From NCBI GenBank assembly GCA_964437365.1, contig CAYTGM010000021.1, positions 36,450-100,449 on the forward strand: a DNA stretch of 64,000 nucleotides, written 5' to 3'. Under the pieces are notes generated by a model, which had not been told where the DNA came from, ran no database searches, and was given only the letters and a program-made list of their open reading frames with translations. Both the position numbers and the translations under genes were made by a program. Source of the stretch: CAYTGM01 sp964437365 (lineage in GTDB: Bacteria > Sumerlaeota > Sumerlaeia > SLMS01). Positions 41,225 to 50,561 of this stretch are shown piece after piece (the stretch's first letter is position 1; each line of letters opens with the position of its first letter).

Positions 41225-42625
41225 GTGCTCACTTTCACTCTACAGCAACTGGAAGATCCCGCTTTTGCTCCAAGGCTTCGTGATTCGGTCATCATTGATC
41301 GATACTCTGAGTTCGAAGATCATATGATCGTTCTCCATCCTGAGGAACCCAGATGGCTGGTCATGAATGAGGCTTCTTCAGACCTTCTTGAAAAGCTCGA
41401 CGGGAAAAATACCCTCGGAAGTCTTGTAAGGGAATATCAGGATCTATATGATGTTCCCGCTGAGACCCTCCAGCAAGATATTATTTCTCTGTTCAGAAGT
41501 CTATATTTCTGCAATCTCATCGAGAACCTTCCACTGGAAGAGGAAGAAGCAGAAAAACATACACCAAGACCTCCAAGTATGACGATATACGTCACGGAAC
41601 AGTGTAACCTCAGGTGTAAGCACTGTGCCATCGTTGAGGGAAAAATGCCTGAGACGTTGCTGACAAACGATGATATTAAAGACCTGATCGATCAGCATAC
41701 CACTAATTATCATAAGCCAACGGTGTCGTTCCTCGGTGGTGAACCTCTTATGAGAAAAGATACCATCGAGTTAATCGAGTACGCCTGTACGAAAACTGAT
41801 ACGGTCAACATCAGCACAAACGGATACTATGTCACAGAGGATCTCGCCGCACGGTTGGCAAAGTGCAAGCCGTTGAATCTTCAGGTTAGCCTTGATGGTG
41901 CTGACCCTGAAGTTCATGACTTCATTCGTGGTAAAGGCGCATATCAGAAGACCTGGACTGCGATTGAACGTCTTGTGCATGCAGAAATGGCCAGTCAGCT
42001 CATCATTGGGACCGTTCTCACCAAATGTGTCTTTCATCAGGTGAAGCAGCTTATCGCGCGCTGTACGGAAATGGAAATCGGACAGATACGATTTCTTCCT
42101 CTCAATAAGACAAAGGCAGCTGAGACACACTGGGGTCAGATTGCTCCTGATCCAGACGACTATAAAGATATAACGCGATACCTGATCTTCGAGGCGATGC
42201 AGCAGAATGATACCTCGAAGACACAGGTGAGTGGAAGCTTTCCAGGATTTGTCCCGAATGCAAAACCGGGGGAGGGCCACTGGTGTCCACTCGGAAAAAC
42301 ACTTATTGTTGATTCACAGGGAGAAGTCTATAATTGTCCTTCTTTGACGATCAATGAAGTAACGATCGGGAACGTGTACGACAAGTCTCTTAAAGAGATG
42401 GTTGAAGGGGAGAAGAACAAGGAGGCTCGGGATATGATTTTGCGCCGTAGAAACCAGGTGGAGGAGTGCCGTCAATGTGCCTGGAGGAACTTCTGTCAGG
42501 GAGGTTGCGCAGCATTCATGTCTCATAGAAGTGGTTCCTTATTCATCAACGATCAGTTCTGTGAGTTTCGTCGTGATTTATATCGTGAGTTTGTCTTTCG
42601 GAAGGCAGGGCTCATTTCATCTTGA
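41225..42625 (+). CDS. radical SAM/SPASM maturase with N-terminal PqqD-like domain
   Basis: This 466-residue enzyme starts with a PqqD-like leader-binding domain (about 20-100), followed by the radical SAM motif CNLRCKHC (Cys127, Cys131, Cys134), FLGGEPLMRKD and ISTNGYYV. A C-terminal SPASM region carries extra cysteines (HWCPLGKTL, VYNCPSL, CRQCAWRNFCQGGC, QFCEF) for auxiliary Fe-S clusters. This is the layout of peptide maturases that make thioether or C-C crosslinks or epimerise residues in RiPP precursors. The start is GTG 41225, with AAAGG eight bases upstream. It is the last gene of the kinase/nucleotidyltransferase operon and the best evidence that the 49-residue peptide is modified. 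Confidence 0.92.
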   Translation: MLTFTLQQLEDPAFAPRLRDSVIIDRYSEFEDHMIVLHPEEPRWLVMNEASSDLLEKLDGKNTLGSLVREYQDLYDVPAETLQQDIISLFRSLYFCNLIENLPLEEEEAEKHTPRPPSMTIYVTEQCNLRCKHCAIVEGKMPETLLTNDDIKDLIDQHTTNYHKPTVSFLGGEPLMRKDTIELIEYACTKTDTVNISTNGYYVTEDLAARLAKCKPLNLQVSLDGADPEVHDFIRGKGAYQKTWTAIERLVHAEMASQLIIGTVLTKCVFHQVKQLIARCTEMEIGQIRFLPLNKTKAAETHWGQIAPDPDDYKDITRYLIFEAMQQNDTSKTQVSGSFPGFVPNAKPGEGHWCPLGKTLIVDSQGEVYNCPSLTINEVTIGNVYDKSLKEMVEGEKNKEARDMILRRRNQVEECRQCAWRNFCQGGCAAFMSHRSGSLFINDQFCEFRRDLYREFVFRKAGLISS

Positions 42626-42892
42626 GTTCACGAACCACAAGAAAGACTGTTTCACAGAGAAAGAGGTGTTCCTTATAAAAAAGAAGAAAAATTTACCAAA
42701 TCGGTAGAAATATGTAAAAAAATAAGGATACACTGTCTTATCGCCTCTTGACTCCAATTTTTCCTTGGTACAAGAGTTTTCTCGTATGCTGTCTGAAATG
42801 AGGTTTCAGAACGCACTTCTATGAGATGCGCTCGTGTGGCAGGCCCTTTTCAGATTAATGCTTGATCGCTTTTAGAGAAAAGAGGCTCCACG

Positions 42893-44911
42893 ATGATGCT
42901 TACGAGAAGAACCAGGAAGAAATTTTTAGGATCAGGCCTTCTGATGGCCTCGCTTGTCACCGCTGCTCACGCAGCAACAATCACCTCAACTACGGGTGGT
43001 GGACTTTGGAATACGCCGGGTACATGGGTCGGGGGTGTAGTCCCAACTGCAGCAGACGATGTGGTCATTGCGACGACAGGGGGCGCTGATGTTGAAGTCT
43101 CGGCGAACGTGGAAGCGCTCAGTATCACACTTCAGGGTGGGGCAGCTCTTCAGCAAAATGGAGCAACCACTATACGCGTATTTAACGACTTCGTAGGAGC
43201 AGTTGGATCCTTCCATAGCGCTGGAGGACTTTGTACTCTTCAGGTCGATGGAAACTTCACGACTTCCGGAGCCACGCTAGCAACTGAACTCGCCACTGTC
43301 GTTGATGGAACAGCGACGTTTAATGCGTCAGCTTTCATTTCTAATAATATCGGGGGCTTTAACTTCAGAGGCGACGTTGTATTCGATGGGTCGGGTGCTA
43401 TCGGATTTGTCACCTTCTCGGGATCGTCAGGAACTCAGACTGTCACGGGATCGGTGTCACCCATTAATATTCCAATCTTGACAATCGATAACGTCGACGG
43501 TGTGGTCTTTCCTACTCAAAGCCTAAATGTGACAGACACACTAGATTTTATGAACGGTATCATCTTTCTCAACACACTCGCTCAATCAGTTGTCGTTGGG
43601 AACTTAGGTACCGGCAGTCCAGGTACAATAACTGGTGCTGGTTTAAATAACTATGTTTCAGGTGGAGGTGTTACACGGGTGATCCCCGCAGCTGGACTTC
43701 CCACTTCTTTCCTGTTTCCCGTCGGCAATTATTTGCTCGGAGGATATACTCAGGTGGAGTTAGACTTCGTGAACAGGTCAACCCTGGGTCAGGTCCGAGT
43801 GCGCTCAGTACCGCAACAGCATCCTCGCCTTTTAGGTAACCCTGCAGCGATAGCTCGCTATTGGGAAATTACTGAACCCACATCCCTGGGCTTCTTTACT
43901 ACAAATATTGCCTTCGCTTATAATGCGAATGATGAAACGAACTTCGATGCGAATATCACTTCGCCTGGTGACTTGAAGGTTGCACGTTGGCTTGGTGGCA
44001 CTTGGTCGTCAAACCCAGGGGCAGCCGATGGTTTTATTACGAATTTCGTTGGAGCTGTAAATCCTGCTCCAACTGCTGAGGCTGTCGTCTCAGGAATTAC
44101 CGCCTTCAGCGACTGGACGATTATTGAAAGTCCTATTCTTTCTGTGGATCTTGAAAGCTTCACTGCATCTGCATCCCAGCCCGGCGACAAGCCTGTCATC
44201 AGCTGGTCAACCTCTGGTGAAACTGACAATGCAGGCTTTCATCTCTATCTTGGCAACCCTGAAGAAGGTTCTGCCGTTCGTCTCACTCAATCCCTAATAC
44301 CAGCAGAAGGTGACTTGGGATCTACCTATGGCTTTATAGATCCACTCCCCATGAGCTCTGGAGAAACACGCAGCTACTATCTGGAAGATGTTGAATTCGA
44401 TGGCGACACAGCTGTACACGGACCTGCTACCGTATCCGTAGGATTCAAAGAGCTTGATCTCGCTCTCGAACAGCTCACTCTTGAGAACTGGAAACTGAAT
44501 ACGGTAGGGGAGTTTGTTGCTGCTGACTCTTCAAACGACGAATCAGGACTCTCCCTTAGTATTCCTGCTGATGCGAACGGCGTGTTCGGATCGTGGGAGA
44601 CTGCGGACGCCCTTGAGGCACTCCCAGCCGGTACTTACGTCATCTCGGCCGACATCGAATATACAGGAACAGTTGCCGAAGGTGATGCCCTCCCCGATGT
44701 TCGCCTCCGTGTCTTTGAAGAGGATTTTGATACAAGCTGGATGACTCAAGCCGTTGACCGCAGCGAAGGTAACGCTTCCGGAGAAACCATCACGACTGAG
44801 TGGACAACCGAAGGTGGAAAAGCCTGGAAAGTTGCCATCGATCTACTTGCCTTCCAGGAAGGAATGGCTGGTGGATTTACCATCACGAACGTAAATGTTC
44901 AGGCGAAGTAG
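42893..44911 (+). CDS. secreted beta-rich surface protein, paralogue A
   Basis: This 672-residue protein has a signal peptide ending in AAHA (near residue 27) and then a beta-helix-like region rich in Gly, Thr and Asn with the motif GGLWNTPGTWVGG. From about residue 410 it has a distinct module: SVDLESFTA, WSTSGETDNAGFHLYLGNP, QSLIPAEGDLGSTYGFID, SYYLEDVEFDGDTAVHGP, then a C-terminal beta domain with ALPDVRLRVFEEDF. The same module is in the next gene and, in part, in the protein at 50562-51698. It likely sits on the cell surface. I do not recognise a named domain with confidence. It follows the RiPP locus by 267 bases. Confidence 0.75.
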   Translation: MMLTRRTRKKFLGSGLLMASLVTAAHAATITSTTGGGLWNTPGTWVGGVVPTAADDVVIATTGGADVEVSANVEALSITLQGGAALQQNGATTIRVFNDFVGAVGSFHSAGGLCTLQVDGNFTTSGATLATELATVVDGTATFNASAFISNNIGGFNFRGDVVFDGSGAIGFVTFSGSSGTQTVTGSVSPINIPILTIDNVDGVVFPTQSLNVTDTLDFMNGIIFLNTLAQSVVVGNLGTGSPGTITGAGLNNYVSGGGVTRVIPAAGLPTSFLFPVGNYLLGGYTQVELDFVNRSTLGQVRVRSVPQQHPRLLGNPAAIARYWEITEPTSLGFFTTNIAFAYNANDETNFDANITSPGDLKVARWLGGTWSSNPGAADGFITNFVGAVNPAPTAEAVVSGITAFSDWTIIESPILSVDLESFTASASQPGDKPVISWSTSGETDNAGFHLYLGNPEEGSAVRLTQSLIPAEGDLGSTYGFIDPLPMSSGETRSYYLEDVEFDGDTAVHGPATVSVGFKELDLALEQLTLENWKLNTVGEFVAADSSNDESGLSLSIPADANGVFGSWETADALEALPAGTYVISADIEYTGTVAEGDALPDVRLRVFEEDFDTSWMTQAVDRSEGNASGETITTEWTTEGGKAWKVAIDLLAFQEGMAGGFTITNVNVQAK

Positions 44912-45268
44912 GAGAATTTATCGACCATACTGAGCATCAAAGACGGTCTTTTCTCCGCACTCAGAGTGCTTCTGGGTGCGGAGATATGGCCAGAAATTTA
45001 AAGTACCAAAGGCTCGCACTTGATCATCGAGTAAACGAGTTTTTGGAAAGAACCAGGTTTGTAAACAGTAATCTTTTTATAATGATTGCTTGTAAGATCC
45101 TTATAGACCTTTCTTTCCAGAACATGATTCCTTGACCGCAGCCTTTTTCCATTAAACATTACGGGTCCTGACTCCAGGATCAATATACCCAATTTGCGTC
45201 TGCCAGTCTTGGCCATATTTATGCAAATGAGGGCATACTGATCTATATCTCCCAGAAAAGGACCCGTT
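44912..45268. other. spacer between the two surface-protein paralogues
   Basis: A perfect nine-base stem TCTCCGCAC (44952-44960) / GTGCGGAGA (44976-44984) follows the stop of paralogue A, without a T-run. No gene is seen in the remainder; the promoter of paralogue B may lie here. Confidence 0.5.
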
Positions 45269-47299
45269 ATGGACCTCAACTGCAAATATTCAGTCGTTTT
45301 CTTGTTTTCGGTCTGCTTAGCCTTAACGTCAAGCCTTCAAGCAGCGCTCATAACTTCAACATCTTCAGGTGGGCAGTGGACCAATCCAAACACATGGGTG
45401 GGAGGATCAGTCCCGCTCACCACTGATGATGTGCTGATCAATACGTCTGGAATGAACTCGGTAACGACTAATGTTGATATCGTCGTTAATGAGTTAACAA
45501 TTAATGCGAACGCAACACTTCTTCAAAATTCAAATATCACTATTGATTGCTCAAATTACCTTCTGGGTCCGGGTGGGACTCACTCGATAACAGCAAATGG
45601 TACAGCTGTGACTGTTTCGAATAATATGACGGTGAATGGCGAATTCAATGTCACAACGGGCACAACGCTAACCGTGGGTGGTGATCTTACAATGAACACT
45701 GGAGGTCAGATGATAAATTCTTCGGGATCTCTGCTCTTGTCTGGTGATGCAGCAATAAATGGACTCCCGACTGATTTTTCCTTTGGATCAATAACATTCG
45801 AGGGAACTTCTGGTCTTCAGACTGTAAGTGGGACGATTCCTTCGATAACCGTCAATTCGGTGACCATCAATAACTCAGACGGGGTTGTGTTGCTGAATCA
45901 GGATTTAGATATTTTAAATACCCTCCAATTCATTTCAGGAACTATTACTCTTGGTAACAATTCCAGATTCGTTTCTATGGGAAATCTCAATACTGGAATC
46001 AGAGGTCAGGTGACAGGTGCAAGTGCTTCAAATCATGTCATCGGTGGTCGTTTCACACATACGGTGATACCTTCCAACACCTCAGCTTACCTTTTCCCAA
46101 TTGGAACGAATAATAATGGTCTTTCAAACGCCGGTTATTCACCATTCAGTATTGTTTTTACAACGCCTCCATCAACGAATAGCTCCACAATATCGATTCA
46201 GGTGATTCAGGAGCAGCACCCGAGAGTTGCAGGGCGGCCGGGAGCTATCGCCAGATACTGGGATATTTTACCCTTAACAGCGATCGATCCTTTTGCAGCG
46301 ACGGTTCAAGCGCAGTTCCTTCCCGAAGATCTTACGGAAGGAGCGGCTGATATCACAAGTACGACTAATTTAAGACTTGGGCGCTGGGTCGGTGGACGTT
46401 GGGCAACAAACCCGGGGTCCACGAATAATTTCTTCACGGGGTTATCGGGCAGTACCGCTGGCAATACTTCGTTTGCGCAGGGCGCTACATCTTTCAGCGA
46501 TTGGACTATTCTAGACAGCCCTTTTCTCTCCGTTGATCTTCTCGATTTTACGGCTGAAGTCTCCGGGCCGGGGGAGAAGCCCGTTCTTAACTGGTCAACC
46601 GCAAGTGAAACGGACAATGCCGGTTTCCACGTCTATCTCGGCAATCCGGATACCGAGGAATCTATACGCCTCACAAAATCATTGATACCTGCTGAAGGTG
46701 ACCTTGGTGGCAACTACGTGTTTATTGATCCTATGCCAATCAATTCAAACGAAACTCGTGATTACTATCTGGAGGATATCGAATTTGATGGAGACAGAAC
46801 GGTCCATGGACCTGCAACAGCAAGTGCCGGTGTTGTTGATCTGAACCTGGCTGCTGAGGAATTGAACCTTGATCAATGGGTCTTCCTATCGGCAGAAAAC
46901 CTGACAGCAGCGCAGGCCTCCTCCGATGGATCTTCTCTAACTCTAAGTGTGCCTGATCAAAGTTCCAACGTGTACGGGTCCTGGGAAACGAAAGGGGCTC
47001 TTGAGGCCCTTCCTGCCGGAACTTATCTTATCACCGTCAATGTAGACTACCTCGGTACCACCGGATCGGCAAAAACTCTCCCTGATGTTCGGCTGCGCGT
47101 TTTCGAAGAGAACTTCGAGAAGACCTGGATGACACAGGCAGTAGATCGGACAAAAGGAAACGTAATCCGGGAAACGATCACAACAGAATGGACGACATCA
47201 GGCGGAACACCCTGGAAGATTGCTATCGATCTTATGGCTTTCCAGTCAGATATGGCCGGAGGCTTCAGAATTACCGGGTTGAATGTACAAGCGAAGTAA
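45269..47299 (+). CDS. secreted beta-rich surface protein, paralogue B
   Basis: This 676-residue protein is a tandem paralogue of the previous one. It has a signal peptide ending near SLQAA, the motif GGQWTNPNTWVGG, a repetitive Thr/Asn-rich beta region, and the same C-terminal module (SVDLLDFTA, WSTASETDNAGFHVYLGNP, KSLIPAEGDLGGNYVFID, YYLEDIEFDGDRTVHGP, LPDVRLRVFEENF and a final NVQAK). The two C-termini are clearly more alike than the N-terminal halves, so the module is under constraint while the exposed part varies. It has AAAAGGA before the ATG and ends in a strong terminator. A surface adhesin or S-layer-like role is possible but not shown. Confidence 0.75.
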   Translation: MDLNCKYSVVFLFSVCLALTSSLQAALITSTSSGGQWTNPNTWVGGSVPLTTDDVLINTSGMNSVTTNVDIVVNELTINANATLLQNSNITIDCSNYLLGPGGTHSITANGTAVTVSNNMTVNGEFNVTTGTTLTVGGDLTMNTGGQMINSSGSLLLSGDAAINGLPTDFSFGSITFEGTSGLQTVSGTIPSITVNSVTINNSDGVVLLNQDLDILNTLQFISGTITLGNNSRFVSMGNLNTGIRGQVTGASASNHVIGGRFTHTVIPSNTSAYLFPIGTNNNGLSNAGYSPFSIVFTTPPSTNSSTISIQVIQEQHPRVAGRPGAIARYWDILPLTAIDPFAATVQAQFLPEDLTEGAADITSTTNLRLGRWVGGRWATNPGSTNNFFTGLSGSTAGNTSFAQGATSFSDWTILDSPFLSVDLLDFTAEVSGPGEKPVLNWSTASETDNAGFHVYLGNPDTEESIRLTKSLIPAEGDLGGNYVFIDPMPINSNETRDYYLEDIEFDGDRTVHGPATASAGVVDLNLAAEELNLDQWVFLSAENLTAAQASSDGSSLTLSVPDQSSNVYGSWETKGALEALPAGTYLITVNVDYLGTTGSAKTLPDVRLRVFEENFEKTWMTQAVDRTKGNVIRETITTEWTTSGGTPWKIAIDLMAFQSDMAGGFRITGLNVQAK

Positions 47300-47329
47300 C
47301 TTCTGAATTTAAGTCTCATTCAGGATAGT

Positions 47330-47356
47330 GCCCCCCTCCGATAGAGGGGGGCTTTC
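47330..47356 (+). terminator. Rho-independent terminator
   Basis: GCCCCCCTC (47330-47338) and GAGGGGGGC (47344-47352) form a perfect nine-base stem with a five-base loop, followed by TTTC. It ends the paralogue B transcript. Confidence 0.88.
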
Positions 47357-47531
47357 TCATGTCATGATTTCGCGATTCTTTGTGAAAAGCTTTTGACTTT
47401 GTAGCCGCATTCTTCGACTTATGATTCTTTGTAACGTTGATTATTATGAGCACACTGCGGCCAAAATTGAACAAATTTCTCCCCTTAAACCTAAGAATCA
47501 ATTTATTCAAGCTTCAGACGGAGATCGTCAC

Positions 47532-50477
47532 ATGAAGCTCCAGGCGAAAAGTGTCTACCTGCTTCTCGATAAAGTGGGGAGAATCATGATGGTTCAGGCA
47601 GACTCAGGCGCCGAAAATCTCGACGAGGCCCTTCGATATGAAGGCCTGCAGCCTGAGGCGTATCCTTTTGAACGATTCTCGGAAATCGTTGAGCGTCTCA
47701 AAGAGGAAGAAAACTCTCAATTCAATAAGATCTGGATTTCGCGTAATCAACGTGCCTATGATATTCGATTTCGATATGAGAAGGTTTCAGGTGGGCCTTT
47801 TATCAGCGCGCTTCTAAAGCCTGTCTATCAGGATGAAGACGTCACTCCTTATCCTTCGAAATCTTCGGATGATGAAGTCACTCCTGTTGAAGGTTTTGAT
47901 CTGACAGACCTTTCTCATCGTCCTGTGTTGAACGTGAACACTCGGCTCGAGATTCTGACAATGAATGAGGATGCTCAAGAGCTCCTGGGGTATCGGGAGA
48001 GAAGTAACTTCGCCAAGGATCTGATTTCACTGATCCATCCCGATGACGTTCGCCAGCTTAAGAAGCTGATCAAGACCTGGACTCCAACGGCGATGAAGTA
48101 TCCCACTTTCGATTCTTCGCTCCCTCCGATTCGAATACAACGTAAAGATGGAAAACAGATTGTTGTGAACCTGGTCATCATGTCAGCGATCTATCAGGAT
48201 GTTCCAACGATTCGAATCATCATGCGTGAGATCACGCAGGAAATCCGTCAGGAACGATTTCGAGAAGCACTGAGCAAGCTCGGACGCGAACTTAGCGCCG
48301 CCACTTCAAGCTACGATGCGGCGAAGATCATCTCCCGAACCGCTGACTTTCTCTTTGGCTGGGATGCCTTTTTCGTGGCAACCTATGACCGCCACATCAA
48401 TCGATATATACCTATACTTCTAATCGATACTGTTGGCGGCGACAAAAAGGAATTCCAGGGACCTTACGATGTTGAAGAGGACCCAAGCCCTTCCTTCCTG
48501 AAGACTCTCAAGAAGGGCCCACAGCTGATACATCGAGAGACCAGCACTGTAGCAGAAGAAGGAAGCCCCTACGGTGATGAGGAACGATTATCTGAGTGTC
48601 GTATTACAGCTCCTTTCGTTGTCAGGGACAAAAACCCCATCGGATTGATAAGCGTTCAGAGCTATACAAAGAATGCCTATGATGAACTCTCTCTCAAAGA
48701 GCTTGAGCTGATGGCCGACTATTGCGCGGCAGCGATCATGCGAACCCAGGCTGAAGAAGCACTCCATATCAGTGAAACACGTTACGCACTTGCGGCAAAG
48801 GGAGCCAATGATGCTCTCTGGGACTGGAATCTTAAGACAAACGAAGTCTATTACAGTCCGCGCTGGCTTGATATGCTTGGCCTCGATGCATCAGAGATTA
48901 ACGAATCGCCCGACTTCTGGTTTCAGCGTATACACCCTAATGATAAGAAAGATCTTGAGGGGAACCTGAAAGCTCATCTGCAAGGGCTCCGCCCTCATTT
49001 TGAAAGTGAGCACAGACTACGTCATGGGAATGGGACATACCGCTGGATGGTTTGCCGCGCTGTTGCCGTTTTTGATGAAGAGAAGAAGCCACTTCGTATA
49101 GCAGGTTCCCTGCGTGATATTACCGAACGCAAATATGCCGAGGAACAACTTCTTCATGATGCGTTTCATGACAGTCTGACAGGCTTGCCAAACCGCGCTC
49201 TTTTCTATGAGCATCTGAGCCAGTCACTCTCCAAACTGAAACGCGGAGATGATTATCAATTTGCAATTCTCTTTCTGGATTTCGATCGGTTTAAGGTGAT
49301 TAATGACAGTCTTGGTCACCTGATTGGAGATATACTTCTGGTCAAGTTGACTCGAAGGCTTGAAGAAGTCTTGAGGCCTGGAGATCTCTTTTCCCGTCTT
49401 GGAGGGGACGAGTTTGCAGTTCTTATCGATAATTACCGCGCTGCAACAGAGGTGATACAGATCGCCGAGAATATACACCGCGCCCTATCACGCCCTGTTA
49501 CCGTGGAAGGCAATGAAGTCTTTACTTCTGCAAGCATTGGCATTGCTTACAGCTCTACTCAGTACTCACGACCTGAGGAGATCCTCCGTGATGCGGACAC
49601 GGCCATGTATAGAGCGAAAGCTCGCGGTAAGTCTCAGCATGTTGTTTTCAACAAAGAGATGCTGCATGAAGCACAGCTTCTGCTTGAGATGGAAACAGAT
49701 CTGCGGCGTGCTGTTGACCGCTATGAATTTGAAGTTCACTACCAGCCCATTCTATCGGTAGGGGATAGCAGGGTTGTCGGAATGGAAGCGCTTATCCGTT
49801 GGAAACATCCAAGCCGCGGATGGATTGCTCCTGATGACTTTATTCCCCTGGCTGAGGAAACCGGTATCATTGAGCCACTTGGGCTACTTGCTTTTCATGA
49901 ATCCTGTAAGCAACTGGCAGAATGGGACAAGATGATAGGGGAGCTGGAACTGTATATCTCCGTTAACCTGTCTGCTCGTCAACTGTCGCAGCCAGGGCTC
50001 GTGGATCATTTTCTTCATGTTCTGCAGGAACATGACGTGGATCGAAAGAGAGTGCGTCTTGAGCTGACAGAATCTGCTTTGATGTCACGACCAGACCTCG
50101 CGGTAAAGATCCTACAGCGGTTTAACAGCGAAGGGATTCAGATCCTCATCGACGACTTTGGGACGGGATATTCAAGTCTCAGCTATCTCCAGCGTTTACC
50201 TATTTCCGCTCTTAAGATCGACAAGTCATTCATCATGTCGATCAAGAAAGAGAGCGACCAGAGCGAGATTATCTCGGCGATTCTTGGCCTGGCTGGAAAC
50301 CTTGGTATGGAGGTGATTGCAGAGGGAATCGAGACGAAAGTCCAGATGGATAAGGTGATGGAACTTGGATGTGACTATGGTCAGGGGTTTTTATTGAGTC
50401 GCGTTCTTTCTCCTGAAGCAGCGACTGAGTATTTAAAGAATGCGCTCGGTTCGGCCGAGATAACCAAAAAGACTTAA
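47532..50477 (+). CDS. PAS-GAF-PAS GGDEF-EAL cyclic di-GMP protein
   Basis: From ATG 47532 (GGAG eight bases upstream; a frame to 47421 lacks a site) this protein has about 981 residues. A PAS domain lies near 125-235, a GAF domain near 240-400 and a second PAS near 410-545 (ending DITERKYAEEQL). The GGDEF motif is intact at 624-628 and the EAL motif at 752-754, with IDDFGTGYSSLSYL, so both diguanylate cyclase and phosphodiesterase activity are possible. No membrane segment is present; it senses cytosolic signals. It is a single gene between two terminators. The PilZ protein at 27.9 kb is a possible downstream receptor. Confidence 0.92.
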   Translation: MKLQAKSVYLLLDKVGRIMMVQADSGAENLDEALRYEGLQPEAYPFERFSEIVERLKEEENSQFNKIWISRNQRAYDIRFRYEKVSGGPFISALLKPVYQDEDVTPYPSKSSDDEVTPVEGFDLTDLSHRPVLNVNTRLEILTMNEDAQELLGYRERSNFAKDLISLIHPDDVRQLKKLIKTWTPTAMKYPTFDSSLPPIRIQRKDGKQIVVNLVIMSAIYQDVPTIRIIMREITQEIRQERFREALSKLGRELSAATSSYDAAKIISRTADFLFGWDAFFVATYDRHINRYIPILLIDTVGGDKKEFQGPYDVEEDPSPSFLKTLKKGPQLIHRETSTVAEEGSPYGDEERLSECRITAPFVVRDKNPIGLISVQSYTKNAYDELSLKELELMADYCAAAIMRTQAEEALHISETRYALAAKGANDALWDWNLKTNEVYYSPRWLDMLGLDASEINESPDFWFQRIHPNDKKDLEGNLKAHLQGLRPHFESEHRLRHGNGTYRWMVCRAVAVFDEEKKPLRIAGSLRDITERKYAEEQLLHDAFHDSLTGLPNRALFYEHLSQSLSKLKRGDDYQFAILFLDFDRFKVINDSLGHLIGDILLVKLTRRLEEVLRPGDLFSRLGGDEFAVLIDNYRAATEVIQIAENIHRALSRPVTVEGNEVFTSASIGIAYSSTQYSRPEEILRDADTAMYRAKARGKSQHVVFNKEMLHEAQLLLEMETDLRRAVDRYEFEVHYQPILSVGDSRVVGMEALIRWKHPSRGWIAPDDFIPLAEETGIIEPLGLLAFHESCKQLAEWDKMIGELELYISVNLSARQLSQPGLVDHFLHVLQEHDVDRKRVRLELTESALMSRPDLAVKILQRFNSEGIQILIDDFGTGYSSLSYLQRLPISALKIDKSFIMSIKKESDQSEIISAILGLAGNLGMEVIAEGIETKVQMDKVMELGCDYGQGFLLSRVLSPEAATEYLKNALGSAEITKKT

Positions 50478-50507
50478 GATCAGTTTTACTTACACATGAA
50501 AAAGAAA

Positions 50508-50534
50508 AAGCCCCGGGGCAGTGCTCCGGGGCTT
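50508..50534. terminator. bidirectional terminator between convergent genes
   Basis: AAGCCCCGG (50508-50516) and CCGGGGCTT (50526-50534) form a perfect nine-base stem. The GGDEF-EAL gene and the minus-strand lamin-tail-like gene end on either side. Confidence 0.88.
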
Positions 50535-50561
50535 GGTTATTGTGTGTGGTGACTTCTAAGA

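Noticed and set aside
41771..42280. 169-codon minus-strand frame inside the radical SAM gene
   Set aside because: Antisense shadow of a gene with clear motifs; no domain seen.
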